From contig NZ_JAPEPZ010000001.1 in assembly GCF_026339875.1 (NCBI RefSeq), positions 7,688,001 through 7,752,000 on the forward strand: a DNA stretch of 64,000 nucleotides, read 5' to 3'. This DNA is from Streptomyces sp. NBC_01571 (lineage in GTDB: Bacteria; Actinomycetota; Actinomycetes; Streptomycetales; Streptomycetaceae). How positions within the stretch are numbered: the stretch's first letter is position 1; each line of letters starts with the position of its first letter. Position numbers and translations under genes: made by a program. Below are positions 12,824-21,722 of this stretch, one piece after another. The notes beneath the pieces are model-generated. The model was not told where the DNA came from and did not search any database. It worked only from the letters and a program-made list of their open reading frames with translations.

Positions 12824-14071
12824 TCAGGCCACGTCGCGTGCGTGCAGGGCCGCGGCGACCACCGTGCGGGACTGGTGCTCGACCTGATGCTCCAAGGGGA
12901 CCCAGCGGGCGCCGAAGCGTTCGGCGAAGGCGTCGCTCCAGGAGGCGACAAGACGTTCGAGGCGCGGCGCCGCCCGGTCGTCGACCTCCTGGAGGACGCG
13001 CAGCAGCATCGCCGCGGCCCGCAGCGGCAGCCGGCGCCCGAACGCGTCCACGCTGCCGACGTACGCCCTGGTGGTGTCCGCCGGCGGCGTCCGGACCCAG
13101 TCGTCGGCCAGCCCCGGCACCAGCTCCAGAGCCCACTTGGCGGCCCGCAGGAGCGGCCCGTCGGGACCGGGCAGCCGCGCCATGACCTCCGTCAGCACGG
13201 TCTCCACCTGACGCGCGTCCCGCCGCAGCCGGTGCGCCAGACCCCGCATCGCCGCTGCCGGTGCCGGGTGCGGCGCGGGGTCGGCCACCAGATCGCTGGC
13301 CCACATCGGGACCTCGACGACCGCCGTCAGCCCCCCGTACCGGTGCGCGTGGTACCAGGTGCTGTGCCGCGCGTCGTCGGGCATGCTCGGATAGGCCGCG
13401 TCCGAGCCGGGGGCCGGCATCACGTGCACCCCGGGCCCGGAGGCCGGCCAGCCCGCGGCGTCCGACGCTCCCGTCTCCACCGGGATGTGCAGCTCCGCCG
13501 CGGACTTGGCGAACGGCTCGGCGAGCCCGGGGATGTCCTTGGTCAACTGCACCCAGCTGCCGCCGAGATCGGTGCCGTGCAGGGTCGCCTGGAGGTAGGG
13601 CCGCAGTTCGTCGATGACCCGGGTGAGGGCGCGGGTCTCCGGCGGCAGCCGGTCGGGCGGCAGTACGGACGGCGACCACTCCGGCTGCTCGGGTCCCGCC
13701 GGACGGAAGAAACCGAGGTGGTAGTCGAGCAGGGTGCGCGGCGCCGGCGTCACATGCAGACTCGCCCCGTCCGGGTCCGCGCAGAGCAGGAAGTGCCAGG
13801 AGGTGTCGGACCGCAACTCCACGTCGTACAGGACGCGTTCGGCCAGTGACAGGAGCGTCGAACCACCGGCCGGCTCGTTGGCGTGGGCGCCCGCGACGAC
13901 GAGGACCGCGCGCCGCGCGTGACCGACGGACAACAGGTGGAGCGGCCTGCCCGCGCGTGAGACACCGATCTGTCTGAGCGTGCACAGGCCGGGCCGGTGG
14001 GCCGCCAACGCCCGTGCGGACGCGACGATTTCGGTCACACTGGGGTAGCGCAGCTCCTGCAGGAGACTCAC
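12824..14071 (-). CDS. M14 family zinc carboxypeptidase (copy 2)
   Basis: A 415-residue paralogue of the convergent gene to its left, alike along its whole length (RYPSV/RYPTV start, AGAHANEPAGG, LHGTDLGG, VVEVPMW). Zinc ligands are H63, E66 and H165, and the likely catalytic Glu is E253. The start is GTG at 14071; the frame is open upstream, but similarity to copy 1 begins here. The stop lies 1 nt from the end of the inhibitor relic. No signal peptide is seen. It is probably cotranscribed with nothing; 277 bp separate it from treY. Confidence 0.88.
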   Translation of the reverse strand: MSLLQELRYPSVTEIVASARALAAHRPGLCTLRQIGVSRAGRPLHLLSVGHARRAVLVVAGAHANEPAGGSTLLSLAERVLYDVELRSDTSWHFLLCADPDGASLHVTPAPRTLLDYHLGFFRPAGPEQPEWSPSVLPPDRLPPETRALTRVIDELRPYLQATLHGTDLGGSWVQLTKDIPGLAEPFAKSAAELHIPVETGASDAAGWPASGPGVHVMPAPGSDAAYPSMPDDARHSTWYHAHRYGGLTAVVEVPMWASDLVADPAPHPAPAAAMRGLAHRLRRDARQVETVLTEVMARLPGPDGPLLRAAKWALELVPGLADDWVRTPPADTTRAYVGSVDAFGRRLPLRAAAMLLRVLQEVDDRAAPRLERLVASWSDAFAERFGARWVPLEHQVEHQSRTVVAAALHARDVA

Positions 14072-14348
14072 CCCCGACTTGTCCGCCCTGCATCGCTTTC
14101 CGCAGTACTCCACGGACTGCGGCACCTGTCAAGCAGAGGCGGGGCGGCGCCGGGCGCGCCAGGTGGCGTCCACCGCCGGCAGCGGGGGCGCGCACCGCCG
14201 GAAGAGGGAGGTCGTGCCGGGGCGTTCGTCGATCCTCCCGGGCGGGCCGGGGCCCGGCGGCGAGCCCCGACATCACCCGTACGGGCGTACGGGGGGCCGC
14301 GCTCCGTGCCCGGCCCCGGGCGTTCGGCCCGTCGCGGCGGCCCTGATG

Positions 14349-16799
14349 TCAGCCGCTCGCCGCGGAGCCCGCGGGGCCCGCGGGGCCGTCCTCAGCGACG
14401 CGTTCCAGCAGCGCCACCGGCGACCGCTCGAAGAGCTCCGCCACGCGCGCGTGCCCCGTGAACTCCCGTCCCGGAGCGAGCAGGTCCGTCCAGCGTCCCG
14501 CGGGCAGCGCGAGACGTGTGTCGCGCCAGCCGCCCTCGTCCGCCAGCCGCAGCGACAGCCGGGTGACGGCCGAGACCACCTCCCCGGAGCGCACGAACGC
14601 CACACAGTGCGCGGCACCCGGACCCTCCGCGGTCAGCGGCGCGTACGTGGCCGTGTCGCCGAAGACGTCCGGGCGCCGCCCGCGCAGCCGGAGCGCCGCC
14701 GTGGTGAGCGCGGCTTTCTCGGAGACCCCGGCGGTGCCCCGCGCCGACGGCCGCTGCGAGGACGGTCGGGGCGGTGCGAACGGCCTCCGGTTGTCCGGGT
14801 CCACCAGCGCCAGGTACTCCTCCTCGGTGCCCTGGTACACGTCCGGCACCCCCGGCATGGTGAGCTGCACCAGGGCGGCCCCCAGGACGTTCGCCCGGAC
14901 GTGCGGCGCGAGCCCTGCCCTGAAGTCGGCCACGTGCCGCCCCGGCGCCCCGCACGGGCCCGCCGCGACGAACGCCGCGACCGCCGCCTCGTACGCCGGG
15001 TCCTGCTCGGTCCAGGCGGTGTGCAGCCCCGCCTCCCGGACGTGCTTCAACAGCGCGCCCTGGACGCGGTCCGGGTCGGCGTGGCCCAGCCCGAACACCG
15101 TCTGCCACGCGGCCCACGCCAGCTGGGGATCGGGAACGCCCGCCGCCCCCTCCGGCGTCACCTCGGCCAGGAGGTCGCCCCACCGGCGCGGGCACTGGGT
15201 GAGCACGGACAGGGCCGCGCGTACGTCGGCGCTGCGCTTCGTGTCGTGGGTGGACAGGGCCGTCCCGGTGCCGGGCCAGTCGCGCTGCACGCGCGCGCAG
15301 TAGGCGTGGAAGTCCTCCGGGGACACGGCGGGCGCTCCCGGGTCGCCGCCCACCTCGTTGGCCGACAGCAGGGGCACGTAGCGGTAGAACGCCGTGTCCT
15401 CCACGGACTTCGCGCGCAGCGCGGACGAGGTCTGGGCGAACCGCGCCCGGAACTCCGCGTGCTCCGGCCCGTCCCCGCCGCGCCCGAGCACCAGGTTCCG
15501 TACGACGTCCACGGCGTGCGCCTCCTCCGGCACGGTGAAGACCGCGCGGGCCTCGGCGGCGGCCTCCGCGGTGACGACCTCGGAGGCGTCCGTGGAGGGA
15601 TACGGCCGGTACACGTCGACCCGCACGAGCAGCTCGCGCAGCGCGGTGCCCAGGGCCCAGGGAGCGTGGTCGCGCAGCCCGGGGTCGAAGGAGCGGGCGC
15701 ACAGGCGCTCCGCCACACGCGTGAGACGGTCGAACTCGGTGGCCAGCTCGTGGGTGATCACCTTGTACGCCGCCCGGCGCACCGTCGCATCCCAGGAGCC
15801 GCCCAGGTCGGCCCGTGGAGCCGCGAACCTCCGGTACTGGCCCAGGAGTTCATCCGCCCCTGCCGGGTCCGCGAAGAGGCCGTCGACCTGCCGCAGCGCG
15901 TCGTAGCCGGTGGTGCCCGCGACGGGCCAGGCGGAGGGCAGCGGCTCACCGTCCGCGAGGATCTTCTCGACGACCGTCCAGCGTCCGCCGGTCGCCTCGT
16001 GCAGGCGGCGCAGATACGCGTCCGGGTCCGCCAGGCCGTCCGGATGGTCGACTCGCAGTCCCTCGACCACGCCGTCGGCCATCAGCTCCAGGATCTTGCC
16101 GTGGGTCGCCGCGAACACCTCCGGGTCCTCGACGCGGACTCCGATGAGTTCCGAAATGCTGAAGAAGCGGCGGTAGTTCAGTTCGGTGCGGGCCAGGCGC
16201 CACCAGGTCGGGCGGTACCACTGCGCGTCCAGGAGCTGGGGCAGCGGCAGCTCCCGCGTGCCCTCGCGCAGCGGAAACTCGTGGTCGTAGTAGCGCAGTA
16301 CGTCGCCGTCCATCTTGAACCGGTCGATCTCCGTGCCGAGCCGGCCCCCGAGCACCGGCAGCAGCAGCCGGCCGCCCTGCGCGTCCCAGTCGATGTCGAA
16401 CCAGCGCGCGTACGGCGACTCGGGCCCCTCGCGCAGTACCTCCCACAGCGGGCGGTTGTGGCGCGGGGCCATGGCCATGTGGTTGGGCACGATGTCCACG
16501 ACCAGACCGAGCCCGTACGTGTGCGCGGTGCGGGCCAGGGAGCGCAGTCCCGGCTCGCCGCCCAGTTCCGCCCGTACGCGCGTGTGGTCCACCACGTCGT
16601 AGCCGTGCGCCGAGCCGGGGAGGGCCTCCAGGACGGGGGACAGGTGCAGATGGGAGACCCCGAGCGAGGCCAGGTACGGCACGGCGGCCTCGGCGGCCGC
16701 GAAGGGGAACTCCGGTTGCAGTTGGAGCCGGTACGTGGCGGTCGGCGCGGCGGGAACCATGGAGTCCGGGATCTCCCGTTCGGGACGCTCAGGTGTCAT
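14349..16799 (-). CDS. treY: malto-oligosyltrehalose synthase
   Basis: Isomerises the reducing-end alpha-1,4 bond of maltodextrins to alpha-1,1, giving maltooligosyl trehalose for TreZ. 816 residues, close to the family norm of about 720-830. It starts with the TYRLQLQPEF barrel entry, VDIVPNHMA at about 101, nucleophile D251 (GLRVDHPDGL) and acid/base E278 (TVVEKIL). These are the hallmarks of the TreY branch of GH13. The C-terminal tail is Gly/Ala/Pro-rich. It lies downstream of glgX on the same strand with a repeat-rich 293-bp spacer. Cytoplasmic. Confidence 0.96.
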   Translation of the reverse strand: MTPERPEREIPDSMVPAAPTATYRLQLQPEFPFAAAEAAVPYLASLGVSHLHLSPVLEALPGSAHGYDVVDHTRVRAELGGEPGLRSLARTAHTYGLGLVVDIVPNHMAMAPRHNRPLWEVLREGPESPYARWFDIDWDAQGGRLLLPVLGGRLGTEIDRFKMDGDVLRYYDHEFPLREGTRELPLPQLLDAQWYRPTWWRLARTELNYRRFFSISELIGVRVEDPEVFAATHGKILELMADGVVEGLRVDHPDGLADPDAYLRRLHEATGGRWTVVEKILADGEPLPSAWPVAGTTGYDALRQVDGLFADPAGADELLGQYRRFAAPRADLGGSWDATVRRAAYKVITHELATEFDRLTRVAERLCARSFDPGLRDHAPWALGTALRELLVRVDVYRPYPSTDASEVVTAEAAAEARAVFTVPEEAHAVDVVRNLVLGRGGDGPEHAEFRARFAQTSSALRAKSVEDTAFYRYVPLLSANEVGGDPGAPAVSPEDFHAYCARVQRDWPGTGTALSTHDTKRSADVRAALSVLTQCPRRWGDLLAEVTPEGAAGVPDPQLAWAAWQTVFGLGHADPDRVQGALLKHVREAGLHTAWTEQDPAYEAAVAAFVAAGPCGAPGRHVADFRAGLAPHVRANVLGAALVQLTMPGVPDVYQGTEEEYLALVDPDNRRPFAPPRPSSQRPSARGTAGVSEKAALTTAALRLRGRRPDVFGDTATYAPLTAEGPGAAHCVAFVRSGEVVSAVTRLSLRLADEGGWRDTRLALPAGRWTDLLAPGREFTGHARVAELFERSPVALLERVAEDGPAGPAGSAASG

Positions 16800-17092
16800 G
16801 GAAACCTACGTACCCCTCTCGCCCGGTTTCGTGACATCGGCGCCCGCATCCGGGTCCCTGTGGTGCCGGGTCCCGGACACGGGAAGACCCCCGCGCGCGT
16901 GCCCCGCGTCCTCGGCAGGAGCCGCCCGGGAACCGTCCGGACGGGGTCGGACGGAGGGTCGGGGTCGGACGGACGGTCGGGATCGGCCGGACGGCCGGGA
17001 CGGCGGGACGGTGGGGCGGCCGGACGGCCCCCGGGCACGGTTTCCCGGTCCGCGCCCGCCCGCCCCGCCGTCCGCCGGTCCGGCGCGAAGGG
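16800..17092. repeat. GGACGG-rich degenerate repeat between glgX and treY
   Basis: A 293-bp spacer. About 16937-17033 is built from irregular copies of GGACGG and GTCGGA units. No ORF with coding character is visible. It may also hold a weak treY promoter, but I can define none. Confidence 0.5.
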
Positions 17093-19210
17093 TCAGAGAT
17101 CCTGGGCGGGCCGTTGCAGCACCGTCACGCTCCGGTCGATCAGCGTCAGCCGGTCGCCGGCCTGGACCTTGGCGCCCGTGCCCGGCACCGGCCCCTCCGG
17201 CAGGGCGGTGTCGACCACCACCTGCCACTGCCGTCCGTGGTCGACGGGCACCACGAACTCCAGTGTTCGCGGCGAGGCGTTGAACATGAGCAGGAAGGAG
17301 TCGTCGGCGATGTGCTCCCCGCGCGGGCCCGGTTCGGAGATCGCGTTGCCGTTGAGGAAGACGGACAGCGCGTGGGTCTGCGTCGAACCCCAGTCCTGCT
17401 GGGTCATCTCGGTGCCCGCCGGGGTGAACCACGCGATGTCGGACAGTTCGTCGTGCGTGCCCTGGACGGGACGGCCGTGGAAGAAGCGGCGGCGCCGGAA
17501 GACCGGGTGGTCGCGGCGCAGCCACACCATCGCGCGTGTGAAGTCGAGCAGTTCGCCGCCGTCCTGCGGCCACGGCACCCAGGCGAGTTCGCTGTCCTGG
17601 CAGTACGCGTTGTTGTTGCCGCCCTGGGTGCGGGCGAACTCGTCGCCGTGGCTGAGCATCGGCACACCCTGGGAGAGCATCAGCGTCGCGATGATGTTGC
17701 GCATCTGACGGGCCCGCAGGGCGAGCACGGTCTCGTCGTCGGTCTCGCCCTCGGCGCCGCAGTTCCACGAGCGGTTGTGGCTCTCGCCGTCGCGGTTGTC
17801 CTCTCCGTTGGCCTGGTTGCGCTTGTTGTTGTAGGAGACGAGGTCGTTGAGCGTGAACCCGTCGTGGCAGGTGACGAAGTTGATGGAGGCGAGCGGGCGG
17901 CGGCCGTCGTCCTGGTAGAGGTCCGACGAACCCGTCAGCCGGGAGGCGAACTCGGCGAGCGTGCGGGGCTCGCCGCGCCACAGGTCGCGTACGGTGTCGC
18001 GGTACTTGCCGTTCCACTCCGTCCACAGGGGTGGGAAGTTGCCCACCTGGTAGCCGCCCTCGCCGACGTCCCAGGGCTCGGCGATCAGCTTCACCTGGGA
18101 GACCACCGGGTCCTGCTGCACCAGGTCGAAGAAGGACGACAGCCGGTCCACCTCGTGGAACTGCCGGGCGAGGGTGGCCGCGAGGTCGAAGCGGAAGCCG
18201 TCGACGTGCATCTCGGTGACCCAGTAACGCAGCGAGTCCATGATCAGCTGGAGCACGTGCGGGGAACGCATCAGGAGGGAGTTGCCGGTCCCCGTGGTGT
18301 CCATGTAGTAGCGCGGATCGTCCGCCAGACGGTAGTACGAGGCGTTGTCGAGGCCGCGGAAGGACAGCGTCGGGCCCAGGTGGTTGCCCTCGGCCGTGTG
18401 GTTGTAGACCACGTCGAGGATGACCTCGATCCCGGCCTCGTGCAGCGCCCGGACCGCCGACTTGAACTCCAGGACCTGCTGGCCGCGGTCGCCCCAGGAG
18501 GCGTACGTGTTGTGCGGGGCGAAGAAGCCGATGGTGTTGTAGCCCCAGTAGTTGTTGAGCCCCATCTCCACCAGGCGGTGGTCGTTCACGAACTGGTGCA
18601 CCGGCATCAGCTCCAGTGCCGTCACCCCCAGTTCCGTCAGGTGTTCGATGATCGCGGGGTGTGCGAGGGCCGCGTACGTGCCGCGCAGTTCGTCGGGCAG
18701 TGCCGGATGCTGCATCGTGAGGCCCTTCACATGGGCCTCGTAGATCACGGTGTGGTGGTACTCGGTGCGCGGGCGCCGGTCGTCCCCCCAGTCGAAGTAC
18801 GGGTTGACCACGACCGACGTCATGGTGTGCGGCGCCGAGTCCAGGTCGTTGCGCTTGTCGGGGGACCCGAAGGGGTAGCCGTACACCTCCTCGCCCCAGG
18901 TGATCGAGCCACTTATCGCACGTGCGTACGGATCGAGCAGCAGCTTGGCGGAGTTGACGCGCTGTCCGCGCTCGGGCGCGTACGGCCCGTGCACCCGGAA
19001 CCCGTACCGCTGCCCGGGCATGATCCCGGGCAGATACGCGTGCCGTACGAACGCGTCGCTCTCGCGCAGTTCCACCGCCGTCTCCGAGCCGTCGTCGTGC
19101 AGCAGACACAGCTCGATCCGGTCGGCGGCCTCCGAGAAGACCGCGAAATTGGTACCGGCGCCGTCGTACGTGGCACCGAGTGGATATGCCTCACCAGGCC
19201 AGACCTGCAT
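17093..19210 (-). CDS. glgX: glycogen debranching enzyme (GlgX/TreX)
   Basis: Hydrolyses alpha-1,6 branches of glycogen, supplying linear maltodextrins to TreY. 705 residues, typical. It has an N-terminal CBM48-like domain (about 8-110), then a GH13 barrel with DVVYNHTAEG (about 266), nucleophile D342 (DGFRFDLA), acid/base E378 (LIAEPWD) and the debranching-enzyme sequence VGNFPPLWTEWNGKYRD. The ATG is preceded by GGGAGAG at 7-8 nt. A strong hairpin lies in its 5' region. It is the first gene of the trehalose set and is divergent from a secreted-protein gene. Confidence 0.96.
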   Translation of the reverse strand: MQVWPGEAYPLGATYDGAGTNFAVFSEAADRIELCLLHDDGSETAVELRESDAFVRHAYLPGIMPGQRYGFRVHGPYAPERGQRVNSAKLLLDPYARAISGSITWGEEVYGYPFGSPDKRNDLDSAPHTMTSVVVNPYFDWGDDRRPRTEYHHTVIYEAHVKGLTMQHPALPDELRGTYAALAHPAIIEHLTELGVTALELMPVHQFVNDHRLVEMGLNNYWGYNTIGFFAPHNTYASWGDRGQQVLEFKSAVRALHEAGIEVILDVVYNHTAEGNHLGPTLSFRGLDNASYYRLADDPRYYMDTTGTGNSLLMRSPHVLQLIMDSLRYWVTEMHVDGFRFDLAATLARQFHEVDRLSSFFDLVQQDPVVSQVKLIAEPWDVGEGGYQVGNFPPLWTEWNGKYRDTVRDLWRGEPRTLAEFASRLTGSSDLYQDDGRRPLASINFVTCHDGFTLNDLVSYNNKRNQANGEDNRDGESHNRSWNCGAEGETDDETVLALRARQMRNIIATLMLSQGVPMLSHGDEFARTQGGNNNAYCQDSELAWVPWPQDGGELLDFTRAMVWLRRDHPVFRRRRFFHGRPVQGTHDELSDIAWFTPAGTEMTQQDWGSTQTHALSVFLNGNAISEPGPRGEHIADDSFLLMFNASPRTLEFVVPVDHGRQWQVVVDTALPEGPVPGTGAKVQAGDRLTLIDRSVTVLQRPAQDL

Positions 19211-19243
19211 GGATACGACTCTCCCAGTAGTGCCGCGCCCCGG

Positions 19244-19269
19244 GGGGCGACTCCGAAGCGAGTCTCCCC
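19244..19269. promoter_or_regulatory. stem-loop in the glgX upstream region
   Basis: GGGG-C-GACTC, a 6-nt loop, then GAGTC-T-CCCC forms a 9-bp stem with one mismatch, 34 nt upstream of the glgX ATG. It could be an mRNA leader structure of glgX or a terminator-like element for the other strand. Confidence 0.45.
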
Positions 19270-19318
19270 GAAAGTGATGGAACCTCCTATGACTTACGTC
19301 CCTCTTACCCGCTGACCA

Positions 19319-19335
19319 GGCATACCTCGTATGCC
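19319..19335. promoter_or_regulatory. inverted repeat GGCATAC-CTC-GTATGCC
   Basis: Perfect 7-bp arms with a 3-nt spacer, in the spacer between divergent glgX and the secreted-protein gene. A protein-binding operator is the simplest reading; the regulator is unknown. Confidence 0.45.
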
Positions 19336-19388
19336 GAACCAGTGGTACTCAAGAAGCTCCTAGAGAAACAGGGGGAGTAGGGGGAAAT

Positions 19389-20198
19389 GTGCGCAAGATA
19401 GTGCACCGCCATCTGGGAAAAGTGGTGGCGGGTGCGGCCATCGCGGTGGCCGGGACGGCCGTGATGGTCGGGATCACCCTGCCGGGCTCGGCGGGGGCCG
19501 ACGAATCGGGCCGGGGCCCGGCCGGCTCGCAGCGGGCGGGCTCGGAGCAGGAACAGGGGCAGGCCGCCGCGCGGCCCGGCGTCGTGGAGCAGGCTCCGGC
19601 GCAGGGCGACAAGGGCACCGGCCGTGACCCGCTGACCGACGACGAGACGGCACGGGTCGAACGGATCGCGGCGGACCGGAAGTTGTTCGGCTCCAGCGAG
19701 AACGTCGAGGGGAACCGCGGCCCGCAGCGCATCGGCGTCGACCTCGCCGAGCCCGAGGAGAACGAACTCGACGACCCCGGAGCGCCGCGCCGCGCGGACG
19801 TCACGTTCTACGACTACGGGAACGACACGCTCGTCACCAGGACCGTCAACCTCGACACCGGCAAGGTGGAGAGGACGGACACCCAGCACGGGACCCAGCC
19901 GCCGCTGGGCCGTGACGAGATGACCGAGGCGGCCAGGCTGCTCATCGCCGACCCGCTCGGCGCGGGCCTGCGGGCCGACTACAAGGACGCCACCGGCAAG
20001 GAACTCACCTCGCCCGACCAGCTCACGCTGAACAGCATGGTCTACCGGGCGACCCCGGGCGCCCGGCCCGGCCTCCTCGCGAAGTGCGGCGAGCACCGCT
20101 GCGTGAGGCTCTTCCCGAAGGTCAGGAACGGGTCCTGGATCGACAGCCGTGACCTGGTGATCGATCTGAGTGCCCGCAAGGTCGGCACGCTCGGCTGA
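19389..20198 (+). CDS. secreted protein of unknown function, partner of the amine oxidase
   Basis: 269 residues. A basic start (MRKIVHRHLGK) and a hydrophobic stretch to about residue 36 ending GSAGADES form a signal peptide. A Gln/Gly/Ala-rich linker follows, then a compact domain with two Cys (CGEHRC) near the C-terminus that could form a disulfide. The GTG start has a purine-rich AGGGGGAA just upstream; an overlapping ATG at 19387 is out of frame. The copper amine oxidase gene follows after 93 bp, so they may share a transcript. I do not recognise the domain. Confidence 0.75.
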   Translation: MRKIVHRHLGKVVAGAAIAVAGTAVMVGITLPGSAGADESGRGPAGSQRAGSEQEQGQAAARPGVVEQAPAQGDKGTGRDPLTDDETARVERIAADRKLFGSSENVEGNRGPQRIGVDLAEPEENELDDPGAPRRADVTFYDYGNDTLVTRTVNLDTGKVERTDTQHGTQPPLGRDEMTEAARLLIADPLGAGLRADYKDATGKELTSPDQLTLNSMVYRATPGARPGLLAKCGEHRCVRLFPKVRNGSWIDSRDLVIDLSARKVGTLG

Positions 20199-20291
20199 CG
20201 TCCGCGTCCGCCTCCGAGAAGCGGCGCCGCCTTCACCTTCACCCTTTCCAACTCCCTACTTCTGCATGCTTTCGCGAGGAGTCTCTTCGTC

Positions 20292-21608
20292 ATGCGCGTG
20301 AACAGGAACAGCCGTGCCCGCAGCCGGACGGCGGTGGGCCTTTCGGCGGCCGCGCTGGCCGTCGGCGCGACGACGGCCGCGGGTCCGGCCGTCGCCCAGC
20401 CGAAGTCCGCCCCGGCGGCCGCCAGTTGCAGCACGGCCTACAAGATCGAGCAGAAGCTCTCCACCGGCACCACCTGGCGCATGTGCTGGCACTACGAGAG
20501 CGAGGCCGGGCTCGTCCTGGAGAACATCTCGTACCAGCCCAAGGGCGAGGCCCAGCCGATCAAGGTCCTCACCAGCGCCAAGCTCGGCCAGATCCACGTC
20601 CCCTACGACGACGGCAAGGCCGAGTACGACGACCTCACGGGCGCCGGGTTCGGCCAGGGCCTGATGAAGATGGCGCCGGGCGAGTGCCCCGGCGGCACCA
20701 TCAAGAACGTGAAGATCCCCAACGCCTGGGACCCGCAGCACCCGAACGTCAACGGCCTGTGCACCACGACCCGTTCGCGTGGTCACGCCTACCGCATGGA
20801 GGCCGACACGGGGAACAAGGTCTACCAGACCCAGGGCAAGGACCTGTTGATCTACACCGTCAACAAGGTCGGCTGGTACGAGTACATCACCGAGTGGCGC
20901 TTCCAGGACGACGGCACCGTCAACATGAACATCGGTGCCACCGGCAGCCTCTCGCCCGGCGACTACGACGCGGGCGACGGCCGCGGCTGGCCCATCGGCA
21001 AGGGCGCGAAGGCCTACGCCACCAGCCACAGCCACAACGTCTTCTGGCGGCTCGACTTCGGCCTGGACGGCTCCTCCAAGAACAGGATCGAGCAGTACGA
21101 CTCCGTGGTCAGCCCGCCCCGCAACGGCAACGAGGGCCCGACCAACAAGACCACCCGCACCAAGATCACCAAGGAACTCGCGGGCGACGCCAAGAACATG
21201 CGCTGGTGGCGCGTGGTCAGCGACACCGGCAAGAACAAGGACAACCACGCCCGCTCCTACGAGATCGTCCAGGGTGCCACCACCAAGTACCTCGGCCGCA
21301 GCTTCACCAAGCACGACCTGTACTTCACCGAGTACAAGAAGTGCGAGCAGTTCGCCAGCAACAACCTGCTCAACTGCGGAGCGGGAGCGGGCAAGTCCGT
21401 CGACAGGTACGTCAACGGGCAGACCCTCACCCACCCCATCGTCTGGGTCAACGTCGGCTTCCACCACATCGCGCGCGACGAGGACCAGCAGCCCATGCCG
21501 GTCCACTGGCAGGGCTTCTCCATCGCTCCGCGTGACGTCACGGCTATGAATCCGCTCACTCCGCCGGAGCTGGCCGACCAGAACGGGCATGTTGAAAACG
21601 GTAGTTGA
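20292..21608 (+). CDS. secreted copper amine oxidase, catalytic domain only
   Basis: 438 residues against about 640 for bacterial copper amine oxidases, because the small N-terminal D2/D3 domains are missing. The start NRNSRARSRTAVGLSAAALA looks like a signal peptide (Sec or Tat-like). The catalytic domain is clear: candidate topaquinone Tyr at Y196 in VGWYEY (the family has N-Y-D/E, so Trp replaces Asn), copper ligands H246 and H248 (HSHNVF) and H392 (FHHIARDEDQQPMP). It should oxidise primary amines outside the cell if the cofactor forms. GCGAGGAG precedes the ATG. Confidence 0.8.
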   Translation: MRVNRNSRARSRTAVGLSAAALAVGATTAAGPAVAQPKSAPAAASCSTAYKIEQKLSTGTTWRMCWHYESEAGLVLENISYQPKGEAQPIKVLTSAKLGQIHVPYDDGKAEYDDLTGAGFGQGLMKMAPGECPGGTIKNVKIPNAWDPQHPNVNGLCTTTRSRGHAYRMEADTGNKVYQTQGKDLLIYTVNKVGWYEYITEWRFQDDGTVNMNIGATGSLSPGDYDAGDGRGWPIGKGAKAYATSHSHNVFWRLDFGLDGSSKNRIEQYDSVVSPPRNGNEGPTNKTTRTKITKELAGDAKNMRWWRVVSDTGKNKDNHARSYEIVQGATTKYLGRSFTKHDLYFTEYKKCEQFASNNLLNCGAGAGKSVDRYVNGQTLTHPIVWVNVGFHHIARDEDQQPMPVHWQGFSIAPRDVTAMNPLTPPELADQNGHVENGS

Positions 21609-21722
21609 GAAACGACCTGTCCATCGGGCTGCACCGCCCGCCGCTCCCGGAGTACCCTTCCTTGATCGTTGAGTGGGGCTGACCCCACGGGAGAGCTCGG
21701 GGGAGCGGAAGGCGGTGCGCGG

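Noticed and set aside
14079..17708. A 1209-codon open frame on the plus strand opposite treY and glgX
   Set aside because: It lies antisense to two clear GH13 genes and its composition is that of a shadow frame.
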